64,000 nucleotides of DNA, from the NCBI GenBank assembly GCA_947502815.1, contig CANNBH010000001.1, forward strand, positions 1,894,818 through 1,958,817, in the 5' to 3' direction. This document shows positions 10,037 through 18,394 of the stretch, piece by piece. The number at the start of each line of letters is the position of its first letter. The stretch's first letter is position 1. The notes beneath the pieces are model-generated. The model was not told where the DNA came from, did not search any database, and was given only the letters and a program-made list of their open reading frames with translations. The stretch comes from an uncultured Erythrobacter sp. Lineage in GTDB: Bacteria; Pseudomonadota; Alphaproteobacteria; Sphingomonadales; Sphingomonadaceae. The position numbers were made by a program, and so were the translations under genes.

Positions 10037-10873
10037 ATGGACCAAGCGCCAACTATGGCAGATGACACGGATGCGCCAGACAAGCCGGAGCACAATCGGT
10101 TCAACAAGGTCGCGTTGCTCGCGTCGGAAACTCCGCGCGCGCAAGAGGCCTTTTCCATGCTTTGGGCCCAGCGCGATTGGTCACCCTTGCAGGATGCGGA
10201 TGCCGCCGTGGTATTGGGCGGTGATGGCTTTATGCTGCAAACGCTGCACTCAATGCTCGACAGCGGGCGCGTCATCCCTGCCTATGGGATGAACCTTGGC
10301 ACGGTCGGTTTTCTGATGAACCGTTTCCACAAACGGGCCGCGGTGATGTCGCGGATCAACCGGGCGCGGGGAAAAACGATTGCCCCGCTAAGAATCACCG
10401 CGACGACGCAAGATGGCGAACAGCACACAATGTCCGCGATCAATGAACTGTCGCTCCTGCGGGAAACACGGCAAACGGCAAAAATTGAAATCACCGTGGG
10501 AAGCCGGGTGCGGATTGAGGAACTGGTTGGAGACGGCGTCTTGGTTTCCACGCCAGCGGGTTCGACGGCGTACAACCTTTCCGCCAACGGCCCGATTTTG
10601 CCGCTGGACAGCGGAATGCTCGCTCTCACTCCGATCAGCCCGTTTCGCCCACGCCGTTGGCGCGGTGCGATATTGCCTGACGAAATGCCAATTAAATTCA
10701 GAGTGTTGGAACCGGCAAAGCGCCCAATTGCGGCGGTGGCCGATCAAAAGGAACTGCGCGATATCGCCGAAGTTTCCATCGAAATCGCCCATGATATGGA
10801 GTTGGAATTGCTGTTTGATCCGGGCCAATCGCTCGCCGATCGCATCGTTGCAGAGCAGTTTGCAGTGGATTGA
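10037..10873 (+). CDS. nadK: NAD kinase
   Basis: A 278-residue NAD kinase (PpnK family), which phosphorylates NAD to NADP with ATP. The GGDG motif is at 61-64, the NE pair at 136-137 (AINELSLLR), and the glycine-rich GDGVLVSTPAGSTAYN motif at about 165-180. The N-terminus carries about 20 extra acidic residues before the Rossmann-like start. A GGGGAG ribosome site lies about nine bases before the ATG. It is followed by the promoter of tRNA-Asn. The call is secure. Confidence 0.95.
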   Translation: MDQAPTMADDTDAPDKPEHNRFNKVALLASETPRAQEAFSMLWAQRDWSPLQDADAAVVLGGDGFMLQTLHSMLDSGRVIPAYGMNLGTVGFLMNRFHKRAAVMSRINRARGKTIAPLRITATTQDGEQHTMSAINELSLLRETRQTAKIEITVGSRVRIEELVGDGVLVSTPAGSTAYNLSANGPILPLDSGMLALTPISPFRPRRWRGAILPDEMPIKFRVLEPAKRPIAAVADQKELRDIAEVSIEIAHDMELELLFDPGQSLADRIVAEQFAVD

Positions 10874-10894
10874 GCATTTCCGCGCAAAACCCTC

Positions 10895-10923
10895 TTGCAA
10901 TGCGCGCCGACGAATCATATACG
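10895..10923 (+). promoter_or_regulatory. Promoter of tRNA-Asn
   Basis: A -35 TTGCAA and a -10 TATACG are separated by 17 bases, followed directly by a GC-rich discriminator (cgcccc), as is usual for stringently controlled stable-RNA promoters. The predicted start is about 30 bases before the mature tRNA. Seen by eye only. Confidence 0.65.
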
Positions 10924-10958
10924 CGCCCCTCGCACTCGGCAGACAGATCGAGTGATGT

Positions 10959-11033
10959 TCCCCGATAGCTCAGCGGTAGAGTAGGTGACTGTTAATCACT
11001 TGGTCGTTGGTTCGAATCCAACTCGGGGAGCCA
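10959..11033 (+). tRNA. tRNA-Asn (GTT)
   Basis: A complete cloverleaf of 75 bases: the acceptor TCCCCGA pairs with TCGGGGA, then discriminator G and an encoded CCA. The anticodon loop CTGTTAA gives anticodon GTT at 10991-10993, and the T arm contains GTTCGAATC. The CCA is followed by a short run of T. It stands alone and converges on the TauE/SafE gene. Confidence 0.97.
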
Positions 11034-11092
11034 TTTTTCAGATTTGAGTGAAAACGGTGCTCCGAATGCAGGGTTGCATTCCTTACCCTCGC

Positions 11093-11842
11093 TCACGTCC
11101 CAACTAGCAGCCTGCCACCCACAATCATCACAAGCGCCGCCGTCAACCAACAGATCCAGCGTTGAGGCAAGAATTTCACTGCCATCAGGCTGCCAATTTG
11201 CCCGCCAATCACAACGGCAATGAGCAGCGGCATAGCCTGTGTCATAGCGCCACCAAACATCGCTGGCCCGTGCTTCAGTATCTGCCCTGCCAGCCCAAAC
11301 AGTGAATTCACGAGGATGAAGAAGCTCGCCGTTGCCGCGATTGCGCGGGCGTTGTTCCAGCGCGTTAGATGGAGGAGCGGAGCCAGAAAAATACCGCCGC
11401 CGATGCCAACAAGCCCCGCGATAAAGCCCAGCGGCGCGGCAGCGAACGGCAGAGCTTTGGCCAGCTTGGACGGCGCGCCCACCACTTCATCGCGGACAGG
11501 AATAAGCATGGTGAAGCCCGTGAGCACGAGGCTGGCGCCCAGCAGCAGCAAGAACGCATCACGGTCAATCGATATCAACCCGCCAACGAAAGCAGCTGGT
11601 GCGGCCAGCACAGTCAGCAGCACAGCGCCCTTCCACGGGGTCAGCTTCGCTTTTGCGAAACGCAGGCTTGCCCCGGCCACAACCACGATGTTGCACGCCA
11701 GCGCCACCATGGGCAAAACGCGGTAATCGAGCCCGGAAAGCGCCAACAGCGCCAGATATGTCGACCCACCGCCAAACCCCACGCTGGCATACAGCAACGC
11801 GGCGACGAAAAAGCCTAACGTCAGGAGGACGATCAGCGGCAT
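11093..11842 (-). CDS. TauE/SafE family sulfite/anion exporter
   Basis: A 249-residue integral membrane protein with about eight hydrophobic segments. The two glycine-rich repeats of the family are present: GFGGGSTYL in the N-terminal half and AGLVGIGGGIFLAP in the C-terminal half. Members export sulfite, sulfoacetate or other organic anions, but the substrate cannot be told here and no sulfur gene is adjacent. It starts 34 bp after the secA stop on the same strand and may be read through from secA. Confidence 0.85.
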   Translation of the reverse strand: MPLIVLLTLGFFVAALLYASVGFGGGSTYLALLALSGLDYRVLPMVALACNIVVVAGASLRFAKAKLTPWKGAVLLTVLAAPAAFVGGLISIDRDAFLLLLGASLVLTGFTMLIPVRDEVVGAPSKLAKALPFAAAPLGFIAGLVGIGGGIFLAPLLHLTRWNNARAIAATASFFILVNSLFGLAGQILKHGPAMFGGAMTQAMPLLIAVVIGGQIGSLMAVKFLPQRWICWLTAALVMIVGGRLLVGT

Positions 11843-11876
11843 CGTTTGCTGTGCGCCCTCATCTCAGCTTTCCGCC

Positions 11877-14639
11877 TCAGGCGGATTGCCGTGCGCCCGC
11901 GGCCCCATGGCAATGCTTATACTTATTGCCTGACCCGCACGGGCACGGCGCATTCCGGCTGATCGGCAGGTTGGCATAGGGGTTATCCGTGTTCGCACCG
12001 CCAGATCCCGATGCTGCGCGCGGGCTGCCTGCCAACGAGCCAAACAATTCGGCGCGCTCGGCTGAACCATCGCCATCATTGGAGTTTTCAAGCCCCGTCA
12101 ACGGATCAATGTGCCCCGTCAGGAAGTCCGGAAGATCCGGCAGAGCCTCTGGTTGAGGCTGAGCGATGCGCAGTTCGGATTTGAAAAGCAGCTTGGTCAC
12201 TTCCTCACGCAATGTGTCGAGCAATGATTCAAACAGTCCGAAGGCTTCTTGCTTGTATTCATTGATCGGTTGTTTCTGTGCGATCCCCCGCATCCAGATC
12301 ACCTGACGCAAGGCGTCAAGCGTGGCGAGGTGTTCTTTCCAATGGAAGTCGAGCTGGCGCAGCAGAACGTCCTTTTCAACACTCCGCCAAATGCTGGCAT
12401 CGTTTTTGGCCATTTTGGCTTCCATCATCTCATCGGTTTGTGCGACGATGCGTTCTTCGATGAATTCCTGCTCAACCTGATCTTCTTCAAGCCAGTCGTC
12501 GATCGGCGGGGTTAGGCCAAACACATCGAGCAGTTTTTCCTTGAGCCCTTCGACATCCCATTGTTCGGGATAGGATCCGGGAGGGCAAGCGGTGTTGATG
12601 ATCGCGTTGATCGTATCGTGCCGCATATCGACGACGACATCATCAACCGCTTCGCTGTCCATGATTTCGGCGCGCTGTTCGTAGATCACTTTGCGCTGGT
12701 CGTTCATCACATCATCATATTGGACGACCTGTTTACGCGTATCGTAATTGCGCGATTCAACCTTTTTCTGGGCCGTTTCAATCGCTTTGGACAGCCATTT
12801 GGAGCCAATCGCTTCGCCGTCTTCGAGGTTGGAATTCATCATCTTGGCAAACAATGTGTCGGGGCCAAAAATGCGCAGCAGATCGTCTTCAAGACAGAGG
12901 TAGAAACGGGAAAGGCCGGGATCGCCCTGACGCCCTGAACGGCCGCGAAGCTGGTTATCAATCCGGCGCGATTCATGCCGCTCTGTCCCCAGAACGAACA
13001 GACCCCCCGCTTCGAGCACTTTCTGCTTTTCTTCGGCAACCTCTTCTTTAATTTTGGTAATTGCCGCCTCTTTGGCGGGACCATCTTCCATCTGGCCGCA
13101 TTCCGCCTCAATCCTGAAATCGAGGTTTCCGCCCAATTGAATATCGGTGCCGCGCCCGGCCATGTTGGTGGCAATTGTCACCGCACCAAGCCGGCCGGCC
13201 TGCGCAACGATCAACGCCTCGCGGTCGTGCTGACGGGCGTTTAGAATTTCGTGCTTTACCCCTTCTTTGTCGAGGAATTGGCTCAACATTTCAGATTTTT
13301 CAATCGAGACCGTGCCGACCAAGATCGGCTGTCCCAGCGCAGATTTTTCGGCGATGGCCTTTGCGATGGCTTGGAATTTGTCGACTGTGTTCTTGTAAAA
13401 CTCGTCTTCTTCATCGACGCGCTGAACCGGCAGGTTGGTCGGGATTTCGACCACGTGCACTTTGTAAATATCCCAGAATTCCGCGGCTTCGGTCGCAGCC
13501 GTGCCGGTCATCCCTGCCAGTTTTGGATACATGCGGAAATAGTTTTGGAATGTGATCGAGGCCATCGTTTGGTTCTCAGGCTCGATCTTGACGCCCTCTT
13601 TGGCCTCGGTTGCCTGATGCAAACCGTTGGACCAGCGGCGCCCGTCCATCATCCGTCCGGTGAATTCATCGATGATGACAACCTTGTCGTCTTTCACGAT
13701 GTAATTGTCATCGCGTTTGAACATGTGAACGGCTTTAAGAGCCTGATCCAGGTGATGAACAACCTGGGTGTTTTCAACGTCATAGAGATTGTCGGTTTCA
13801 AGCAGACCTTTATCGATCAGCATCTTCTCAACCGATTCCAAACCGTCTTCGGTCAGTTGGATATTCTTGGTCTTCTCATCCTTTTCATACCACTCTTCCG
13901 GGATCTCTTTGGCGACCTCGTCCAGCTTGATGTATAGGTCGGACTTATCTTCCGTCGGGCCGGAGATGATGAGCGGCGTGCGCGCCTCATCGATCAGGAT
14001 CGAATCCACCTCATCGACAATCGCAAAGTTGAATGGGCGCTGCGCCATCTGGCTGCGCTCATGCTTCATATTGTCGCGCAGGTAATCAAAGCCAAATTCG
14101 TTGTTCGTGCCGTATGTGATGTCGGCATTGTAGGCGTCGCGCTTGGTGTTTTCGGGCATGTTCGGCACGATCACGCCAACTGTCAGACCCAGCCATGTAT
14201 AAAGCTGACCCATCCATTCCGCATCGCGGCGAGCAAGGTAATCGTTGACGGTAACGACGTGGACGCCCTTGCCCTCAATCGCGTTGAGATAGGTCGCCAA
14301 TGTCGCGACCAGAGTCTTACCTTCCCCGGTGCGCATCTCTGAGATTTCGCCGCGGTGAAGCACGATGCCGCCGATAAGCTGCGTGTCGAAATGCCGCATT
14401 CCCAGAACCCGCGTCGATGCTTCGCGCACCGTGGCGAAAGCTTCTGGCAAGATGTCATCCAGCGTGCTGCCTGCATCCAATTGTTCGCGGAATTTGTCGG
14501 TCTGCGCTTTCAGCGATTCATCAGACAGTTCTTTGATCATCGGCTCTAGCGCGTTGACCTTATCAACGATTTTGCCGAGCGATTTGACGTAACGGTCATT
14601 CGAAGAACCGAATACAGATTTGACGAGCTTGTCGAACAT
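11877..14639 (-). CDS. secA: Preprotein translocase ATPase SecA
   Basis: A 920-residue SecA, the motor that pushes unfolded preproteins through SecYEG. Walker A MRTGEGKT is at 102-109, then the preprotein-binding domain, the second nucleotide-binding fold with the [10 protein letters not shown] motif, the helical scaffold, and the C-terminal zinc finger [13 protein letters not shown] that binds SecB. The start at 14639 (MFDKLVKS) matches the family; an upstream in-frame ATG would add 16 unlikely residues. The TGA stop sits in the loop of a small hairpin (CCGCC-TGA-GGCGG) without a T run, so it is at best a weak terminator. Confidence 0.97.
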   Translation of the reverse strand: MFDKLVKSVFGSSNDRYVKSLGKIVDKVNALEPMIKELSDESLKAQTDKFREQLDAGSTLDDILPEAFATVREASTRVLGMRHFDTQLIGGIVLHRGEISEMRTGEGKTLVATLATYLNAIEGKGVHVVTVNDYLARRDAEWMGQLYTWLGLTVGVIVPNMPENTKRDAYNADITYGTNNEFGFDYLRDNMKHERSQMAQRPFNFAIVDEVDSILIDEARTPLIISGPTEDKSDLYIKLDEVAKEIPEEWYEKDEKTKNIQLTEDGLESVEKMLIDKGLLETDNLYDVENTQVVHHLDQALKAVHMFKRDDNYIVKDDKVVIIDEFTGRMMDGRRWSNGLHQATEAKEGVKIEPENQTMASITFQNYFRMYPKLAGMTGTAATEAAEFWDIYKVHVVEIPTNLPVQRVDEEDEFYKNTVDKFQAIAKAIAEKSALGQPILVGTVSIEKSEMLSQFLDKEGVKHEILNARQHDREALIVAQAGRLGAVTIATNMAGRGTDIQLGGNLDFRIEAECGQMEDGPAKEAAITKIKEEVAEEKQKVLEAGGLFVLGTERHESRRIDNQLRGRSGRQGDPGLSRFYLCLEDDLLRIFGPDTLFAKMMNSNLEDGEAIGSKWLSKAIETAQKKVESRNYDTRKQVVQYDDVMNDQRKVIYEQRAEIMDSEAVDDVVVDMRHDTINAIINTACPPGSYPEQWDVEGLKEKLLDVFGLTPPIDDWLEEDQVEQEFIEERIVAQTDEMMEAKMAKNDASIWRSVEKDVLLRQLDFHWKEHLATLDALRQVIWMRGIAQKQPINEYKQEAFGLFESLLDTLREEVTKLLFKSELRIAQPQPEALPDLPDFLTGHIDPLTGLENSNDGDGSAERAELFGSLAGSPRAASGSGGANTDNPYANLPISRNAPCPCGSGNKYKHCHGAAGARQSA

Positions 14640-14773
14640 AAAGCAGGGCCTTTGGGTGTTGTTTGAAACGCGCACAGCCCGCGCCATGCGGGGGCCTTAC
14701 GGTAAAATGGTGATATGGGTGAATTCGCGCGGCAATCGCCCGCGCGTTACGATAGAAAAGCGTGTGCCGCGGG

Positions 14774-15049
14774 CTACTCTAGCGCGCGTTCGCTTCCAAA
14801 AACGATCGGTGGACGAAGAGTGTTGGGCAGGCGCGCAGGCGCGCGTTGCCGCTCTCGCGAAGGGCATTTGGCCGTGCCCTGACGGGGTGGATGCTGGCAC
14901 TGACAACTGGCGCTGGCAGCGGCATCATTGGCCCGTGCAAATGCGCGCGCATCGAACACCATCGTTTCTGACGAGGACGCATGTGCCGGCGCATTAAGCG
15001 CAGCAAGCCCCGTGAAAAGCGCAAAGAGAGTGATCAAATGACGACGCAT
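14774..15049 (-). CDS. Small exported protein of unknown function
   Basis: A 91-residue protein that I do not recognise. It starts with a convincing signal peptide (MRRHLITLFALFTGLAALNAPAHAS, cleavage near residue 24-25); the mature part is about 66 residues, rich in Arg, Ala and Pro, with a Cys-Gln-Cys pair. The ATG is preceded by a strong GGAGG eight bases upstream, which is the main reason to accept it as real. It lies on the secA strand, 134 bp upstream of secA. The arginine-rich C-terminal half could also mean that the true frame ends earlier, so confidence is moderate. Confidence 0.55.
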   Translation of the reverse strand: MRRHLITLFALFTGLAALNAPAHASSSETMVFDARAFARANDAAASASCQCQHPPRQGTAKCPSRERQRAPARLPNTLRPPIVFGSERALE

Positions 15050-15137
15050 ATCGGTGCCTCCGTTACGCTATTTGCACCGGAAGGTAAACCGGCTTTGAAA
15101 CCGGCTGAGGCAACGGAGCCGCCAAGCGATCTGGCGC

Positions 15138-15860
15138 TTATTCCGGGACATCTTCAACCTCTACCGCGATTATCAGGTCAACGCGCTTTGCCACAGGGTT
15201 TCCAGCTGCATCCCGATAGATAGGCGCGTTTGCACGGTTCATGCCCGGACACGGTTCATTCTCCATCGTGTCGCGCATAGAAGCGCCGATATTTCCCGTT
15301 ATCTCAACAGCCTCGCAATCGGTGACTTCGCCTTGCGCCGTTAAAGTGTACTGGACGTGGATCCTTGATGTTCCAGCAAACTGGGGCTCACGCTTGGTCC
15401 ACACCTGAAAGTCGCGGTGCACACCTGCCACCGGGTTACCCTCTTCATCGGTCGCAGCGGAGAATTGGCCGCGATCAAAGGCGATTTCACACGTCTTGGC
15501 ATCCAGCGCGGCAAAACCAGAGCTGTCGATTATATCGCAAGCCCTGACGTTGCCATCCTCACCCACGGTCAATTCATAATAGACCGTGCCCTCTTCACCG
15601 GCGATCCAGGACGCGGGCGGATAATCTGCTGGTTTATTTTGGAGCAGATTAAATTCAATCAATTGGGGCGGCGACGTGTTGTCTGCTTGGGCCGTGGTTT
15701 GCGATGGTCGATCGATCGCATTCTCCGCAGCCAATTCGGCTGCCTCGGATGCGGCCTCCATCGCGTCTTGGACCACATCTTGCGCGTGAACGGGTGAGAG
15801 CGAGGCTGCAACAGCAGCGACAGCAAAGGAAGCGGTTTTCATCAGTCTGATTTTCAACAT
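15138..15860 (-). CDS. Exported protein with TonB-like C-terminal repeats
   Basis: A protein of about 240 residues with a signal peptide ending at PVHAQ, an acidic-alanine segment, and two stretches that resemble TonB C-terminal folds: YYELTVGEDGNVRACDIIDSSGF and HVQYTLTAQGEVTDCEAVEITG. Both carry the 'G.v..C.i..SSG/TG' signature seen in exported TonB-family proteins of sphingomonads. It lacks the N-terminal membrane anchor of true TonB, so energy transduction is unlikely. Start choice between 15860 and 15842 is open: both ATGs lack a good ribosome site. It is divergent from argJ. Confidence 0.7.
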   Translation of the reverse strand: MLKIRLMKTASFAVAAVAASLSPVHAQDVVQDAMEAASEAAELAAENAIDRPSQTTAQADNTSPPQLIEFNLLQNKPADYPPASWIAGEEGTVYYELTVGEDGNVRACDIIDSSGFAALDAKTCEIAFDRGQFSAATDEEGNPVAGVHRDFQVWTKREPQFAGTSRIHVQYTLTAQGEVTDCEAVEITGNIGASMRDTMENEPCPGMNRANAPIYRDAAGNPVAKRVDLIIAVEVEDVPE

Positions 15861-15925
15861 GGCAAAGGCCATAGCGCAGCCCGTGTTAATGCAAAGCAAC
15901 CGGCGCGCACCTTTTTACGGGCCAT

Positions 15926-15953
15926 TTGCAGCCTGCCGCCAATCGCATTAGAG
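15926..15953 (+). promoter_or_regulatory. Promoter of argJ
   Basis: TTGCAG and TTAGAG are separated by 16 bases and followed by gcgcccg. The ATG comes only nine bases after the -10 box, so the transcript would have almost no leader. Assignment by eye. Confidence 0.4.
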
Positions 15954-15962
15954 CGCCCGATC

Positions 15963-17189
15963 ATGGAACTCGCCCGCTCGCCTCTCGCCCTACCCTTTCC
16001 CGACATGCCGCCGATCGCCGGTGTGACTTTGCGTGTGGCTCGGGCGCACTACAAGGAATGGGATCGAGCGGACCTGACATTTATCGAAGTGGACGCGGGA
16101 ACCGCGCTCGCTGGGGTCTTCACTCAAAGCGCCTGCGCCTCCACCGAAGTTGAAATGGGCCGCGAACAGGTCAAATCCGGCTCTGCCCGCGCGTTGATCG
16201 TGAACGCGGGCAATTCCAATGCCTTCACCGGATACCGCGGACGCGAAGCCGTCGAAGAGATTATGGCGCAGGTTGGCGGCGCATTGGATTGCGACCCGAG
16301 CGCCGTTCTGGTCTCCTCAACCGGCGTAATCGGCGTGCCGCTTCCCAAAGACAAAGCGCGCGAAGGGGTCGCCGCTGCGATCACGGCGCAGCCGTGCGGA
16401 TGGGAAGACGCAGCAAAAGCCATCACCACCACCGACACATTTGCAAAGGGTGCGCATGCCTCCGCCATGATCGGGGACACGCGGGTGGAGCTTTGCGGCA
16501 TCATCAAAGGGTCTGGCATGATCGCGCCCGATATGGCCACGATGCTGGGCTATATCTTCACTGACGCCCGCGTTGCGCCTGATTTCCTGCAAGAATTGTT
16601 GGCACAAGCGAACGCGCAAACTTTTAGCTGCATCACCGTCGATGGCGACACATCGACGAGCGACACAGTGCTAGCCTTTGCCACAGGCAAAGCAGACCAT
16701 GCCGCAATCACGGGATGGGACAGCCCCGGCGCGGATGCTTTGGCTGCGGCTTTGTATGATGTCACCCGCAACCTTGCGCAATTGGTGGTGCGCGACGGCG
16801 AAGGCGCGACGAAGTTCATCACCGTTCGCGTGTTGGGCGCGGTATCCGATGAAAGCGCCCGGCGCGTCGGCCTTGCCATCGCGAACTCACCGCTCGTCAA
16901 AACGGCCATCGCTGGCGAAGATGCCAATTGGGGCCGGGTTGTGATGGCGGTCGGCAAAGCAGGCGAACCAGCAGACCGCGACAAGCTCTCGATCGCCTTT
17001 GGCGGTGTGTGGGCGGCGCGCGACGGGGTGCCGGTTGACGATTATGACGAAACGCCAGTGGCTGAGCATCTTAAAGGGCAAGAGATTGACCTTGCCGTTG
17101 AATTGGGAATGGGAACCGGGCGAGCAAGCGTTTGGACCTGTGACCTCACCCACGGGTATATCTCCATCAACGCGGATTACAGATCATGA
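15963..17189 (+). CDS. argJ: Bifunctional ornithine acetyltransferase / N-acetylglutamate synthase ArgJ
   Basis: A 408-residue ArgJ, which recycles the acetyl group between N-acetylornithine and glutamate in arginine synthesis. The self-cleavage site is clear: KGSGMIAPDMATML, with Thr193 as the N-terminal nucleophile of the beta chain. The oxyanion-hole segment SSTGVIGVPLP is at about 118-127. The C-terminus ends DLTHGYISINADYRS, as in complete family members. Its stop overlaps the next start by four bases (ATGA), so the phosphatase gene downstream is translationally coupled. Whether it is bi- or monofunctional cannot be told from sequence. Confidence 0.96.
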   Translation: MELARSPLALPFPDMPPIAGVTLRVARAHYKEWDRADLTFIEVDAGTALAGVFTQSACASTEVEMGREQVKSGSARALIVNAGNSNAFTGYRGREAVEEIMAQVGGALDCDPSAVLVSSTGVIGVPLPKDKAREGVAAAITAQPCGWEDAAKAITTTDTFAKGAHASAMIGDTRVELCGIIKGSGMIAPDMATMLGYIFTDARVAPDFLQELLAQANAQTFSCITVDGDTSTSDTVLAFATGKADHAAITGWDSPGADALAAALYDVTRNLAQLVVRDGEGATKFITVRVLGAVSDESARRVGLAIANSPLVKTAIAGEDANWGRVVMAVGKAGEPADRDKLSIAFGGVWAARDGVPVDDYDETPVAEHLKGQEIDLAVELGMGTGRASVWTCDLTHGYISINADYRS

Positions 17190-17989
17190 GCGAACTCGCA
17201 GCGCTGGACGCCGAAATCCGCGACCTGATGCGCTTTGCTGCGCGCGGTTCGATGCTTCCCCGTTTTCGCGCGCTGACCGATGATGAAATCGAAATGAAGG
17301 GCGAGGATGACCCCGTCACAATCGTCGACCGCGAGGTGGAGGCGTTTCTGACCGAGGCACTTACCAAACTCGCGCCGGGTGTGGCCGTGGTTGGCGAAGA
17401 AGCGGTCGCCGAAGACAAGTCAGTGCTCGAACATCTTTCTGGCCAATGTTGGATCATCGATCCGCTCGATGGCACATCCAATTTCACCGAAGGCAAAGAA
17501 CCCTTTGGAATAATCATCGCCCTCGCCGATGCGGGTAAGGCTGTGGCGGGATGGTTGTATGATCCCATTTCCGATCGCCTATGCCACACCAAAGCGGGCG
17601 AAGGCGCGTTTGTGAATGGCGAGAAAATAGCCGCCGCCACAACCGGACAAGACAAACCCGTCGCCGCGATCAGCCGCATTTTCTTGACCGAAGAACAATC
17701 CGCGATGGTCGATGCGAAGATAGCGCCTTACTATTCGCTGACGGATATTCCGCGCTGCGCCGCCGAACAATATCCAAGGCTCGCATTGGGTCAAAACGAC
17801 GTGTCGAGTTTCAAACGCACATTGGCGTGGGATCATGCAGCGGGGGTGTTGTGGCTTAACGAAGCGGGCGGAAAAGCGGCGCGATTGGACGGCACCGAAT
17901 ACCGCGTTGACCAACACAATTTGCCCGGATTGGTCGGCGCATCTAGCCCCGCCATCTGGGATGAATTTGTGGCACGGGTGCTCGCGTAA
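17186..17989 (+). CDS. Inositol-monophosphatase family phosphatase (possibly HisN-type)
   Basis: A 267-residue Mg-dependent phosphatase of the IMPase superfamily. The metal-binding motifs are visible: GEE at 70-72, DPLDGTSNF at 92-100 and WDHAAG at 215-220. The family includes inositol monophosphatase, histidinol-phosphatase HisN and CysQ. The DPLDGTSNF form rather than DPIDGTKEF argues against CysQ, but the substrate is open. It is coupled to argJ by a four-base overlap, which hints at a role in amino-acid synthesis, such as histidinol phosphate hydrolysis; this is inference. Confidence 0.85.
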   Translation: MSELAALDAEIRDLMRFAARGSMLPRFRALTDDEIEMKGEDDPVTIVDREVEAFLTEALTKLAPGVAVVGEEAVAEDKSVLEHLSGQCWIIDPLDGTSNFTEGKEPFGIIIALADAGKAVAGWLYDPISDRLCHTKAGEGAFVNGEKIAAATTGQDKPVAAISRIFLTEEQSAMVDAKIAPYYSLTDIPRCAAEQYPRLALGQNDVSSFKRTLAWDHAAGVLWLNEAGGKAARLDGTEYRVDQHNLPGLVGASSPAIWDEFVARVLA

Positions 17990-18018
17990 AGCGGAGCACC
18001 CGGCCCAAAATCAAGCGA

Positions 18019-18339
18019 TCAAATTTCGCTTTCGATCCATTCTTTCAACTGGCTCTTTGGAGCCGCGCCCACTTTGCGCGCAATCGCCTCACCGTTCTTG
18101 AAAAGAACCATCAGAGGGATCGATTGAACGCCCATATCGGCGGGCACGCCGGTGTTTTCCATAATGTCCATCTTTGCGATGGTGACCGCTTCGCCCAGCT
18201 CTTCGCTGATTTCTTCAAGAGCCGGTGCAATCATTTTGCACGGCCCGCACCACTCAGCCCAGAAATCGACCAGCACAGGCTTATCGCTTTCCAGAACATC
18301 GGTTTTAAAATTCTCATCGGTTACGTTGATGGTGGCCAT
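18019..18339 (-). CDS. trxA: Thioredoxin
   Basis: A 106-residue thioredoxin 1 with the active site WAEWCGPCKM (Cys31, Cys34) and the cis-proline in SIPLMVLF. It is a cytoplasmic disulfide reductant. It lies 55 bp downstream of addA on the same strand, an order that recurs in alphaproteobacteria. The stop is 29 bp from the convergent phosphatase gene. Confidence 0.96.
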   Translation of the reverse strand: MATINVTDENFKTDVLESDKPVLVDFWAEWCGPCKMIAPALEEISEELGEAVTIAKMDIMENTGVPADMGVQSIPLMVLFKNGEAIARKVGAAPKSQLKEWIESEI

Positions 18340-18394
18340 GATGGCTTCTCCTAAATGATCGTTGATTGTGACTTAGGGTGCGTTGGGGTCTCAC

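Noticed and set aside
11064..11081. Inverted repeat GAATGCA/TGCATTC between tRNA-Asn and the TauE gene
   Set aside because: Seven pairs without a T run on either side; too weak to call a terminator.
15083..15108. Direct repeat AAACCGGCT twice
   Set aside because: Only two copies of nine bases, probably chance; no hairpin longer than four pairs.
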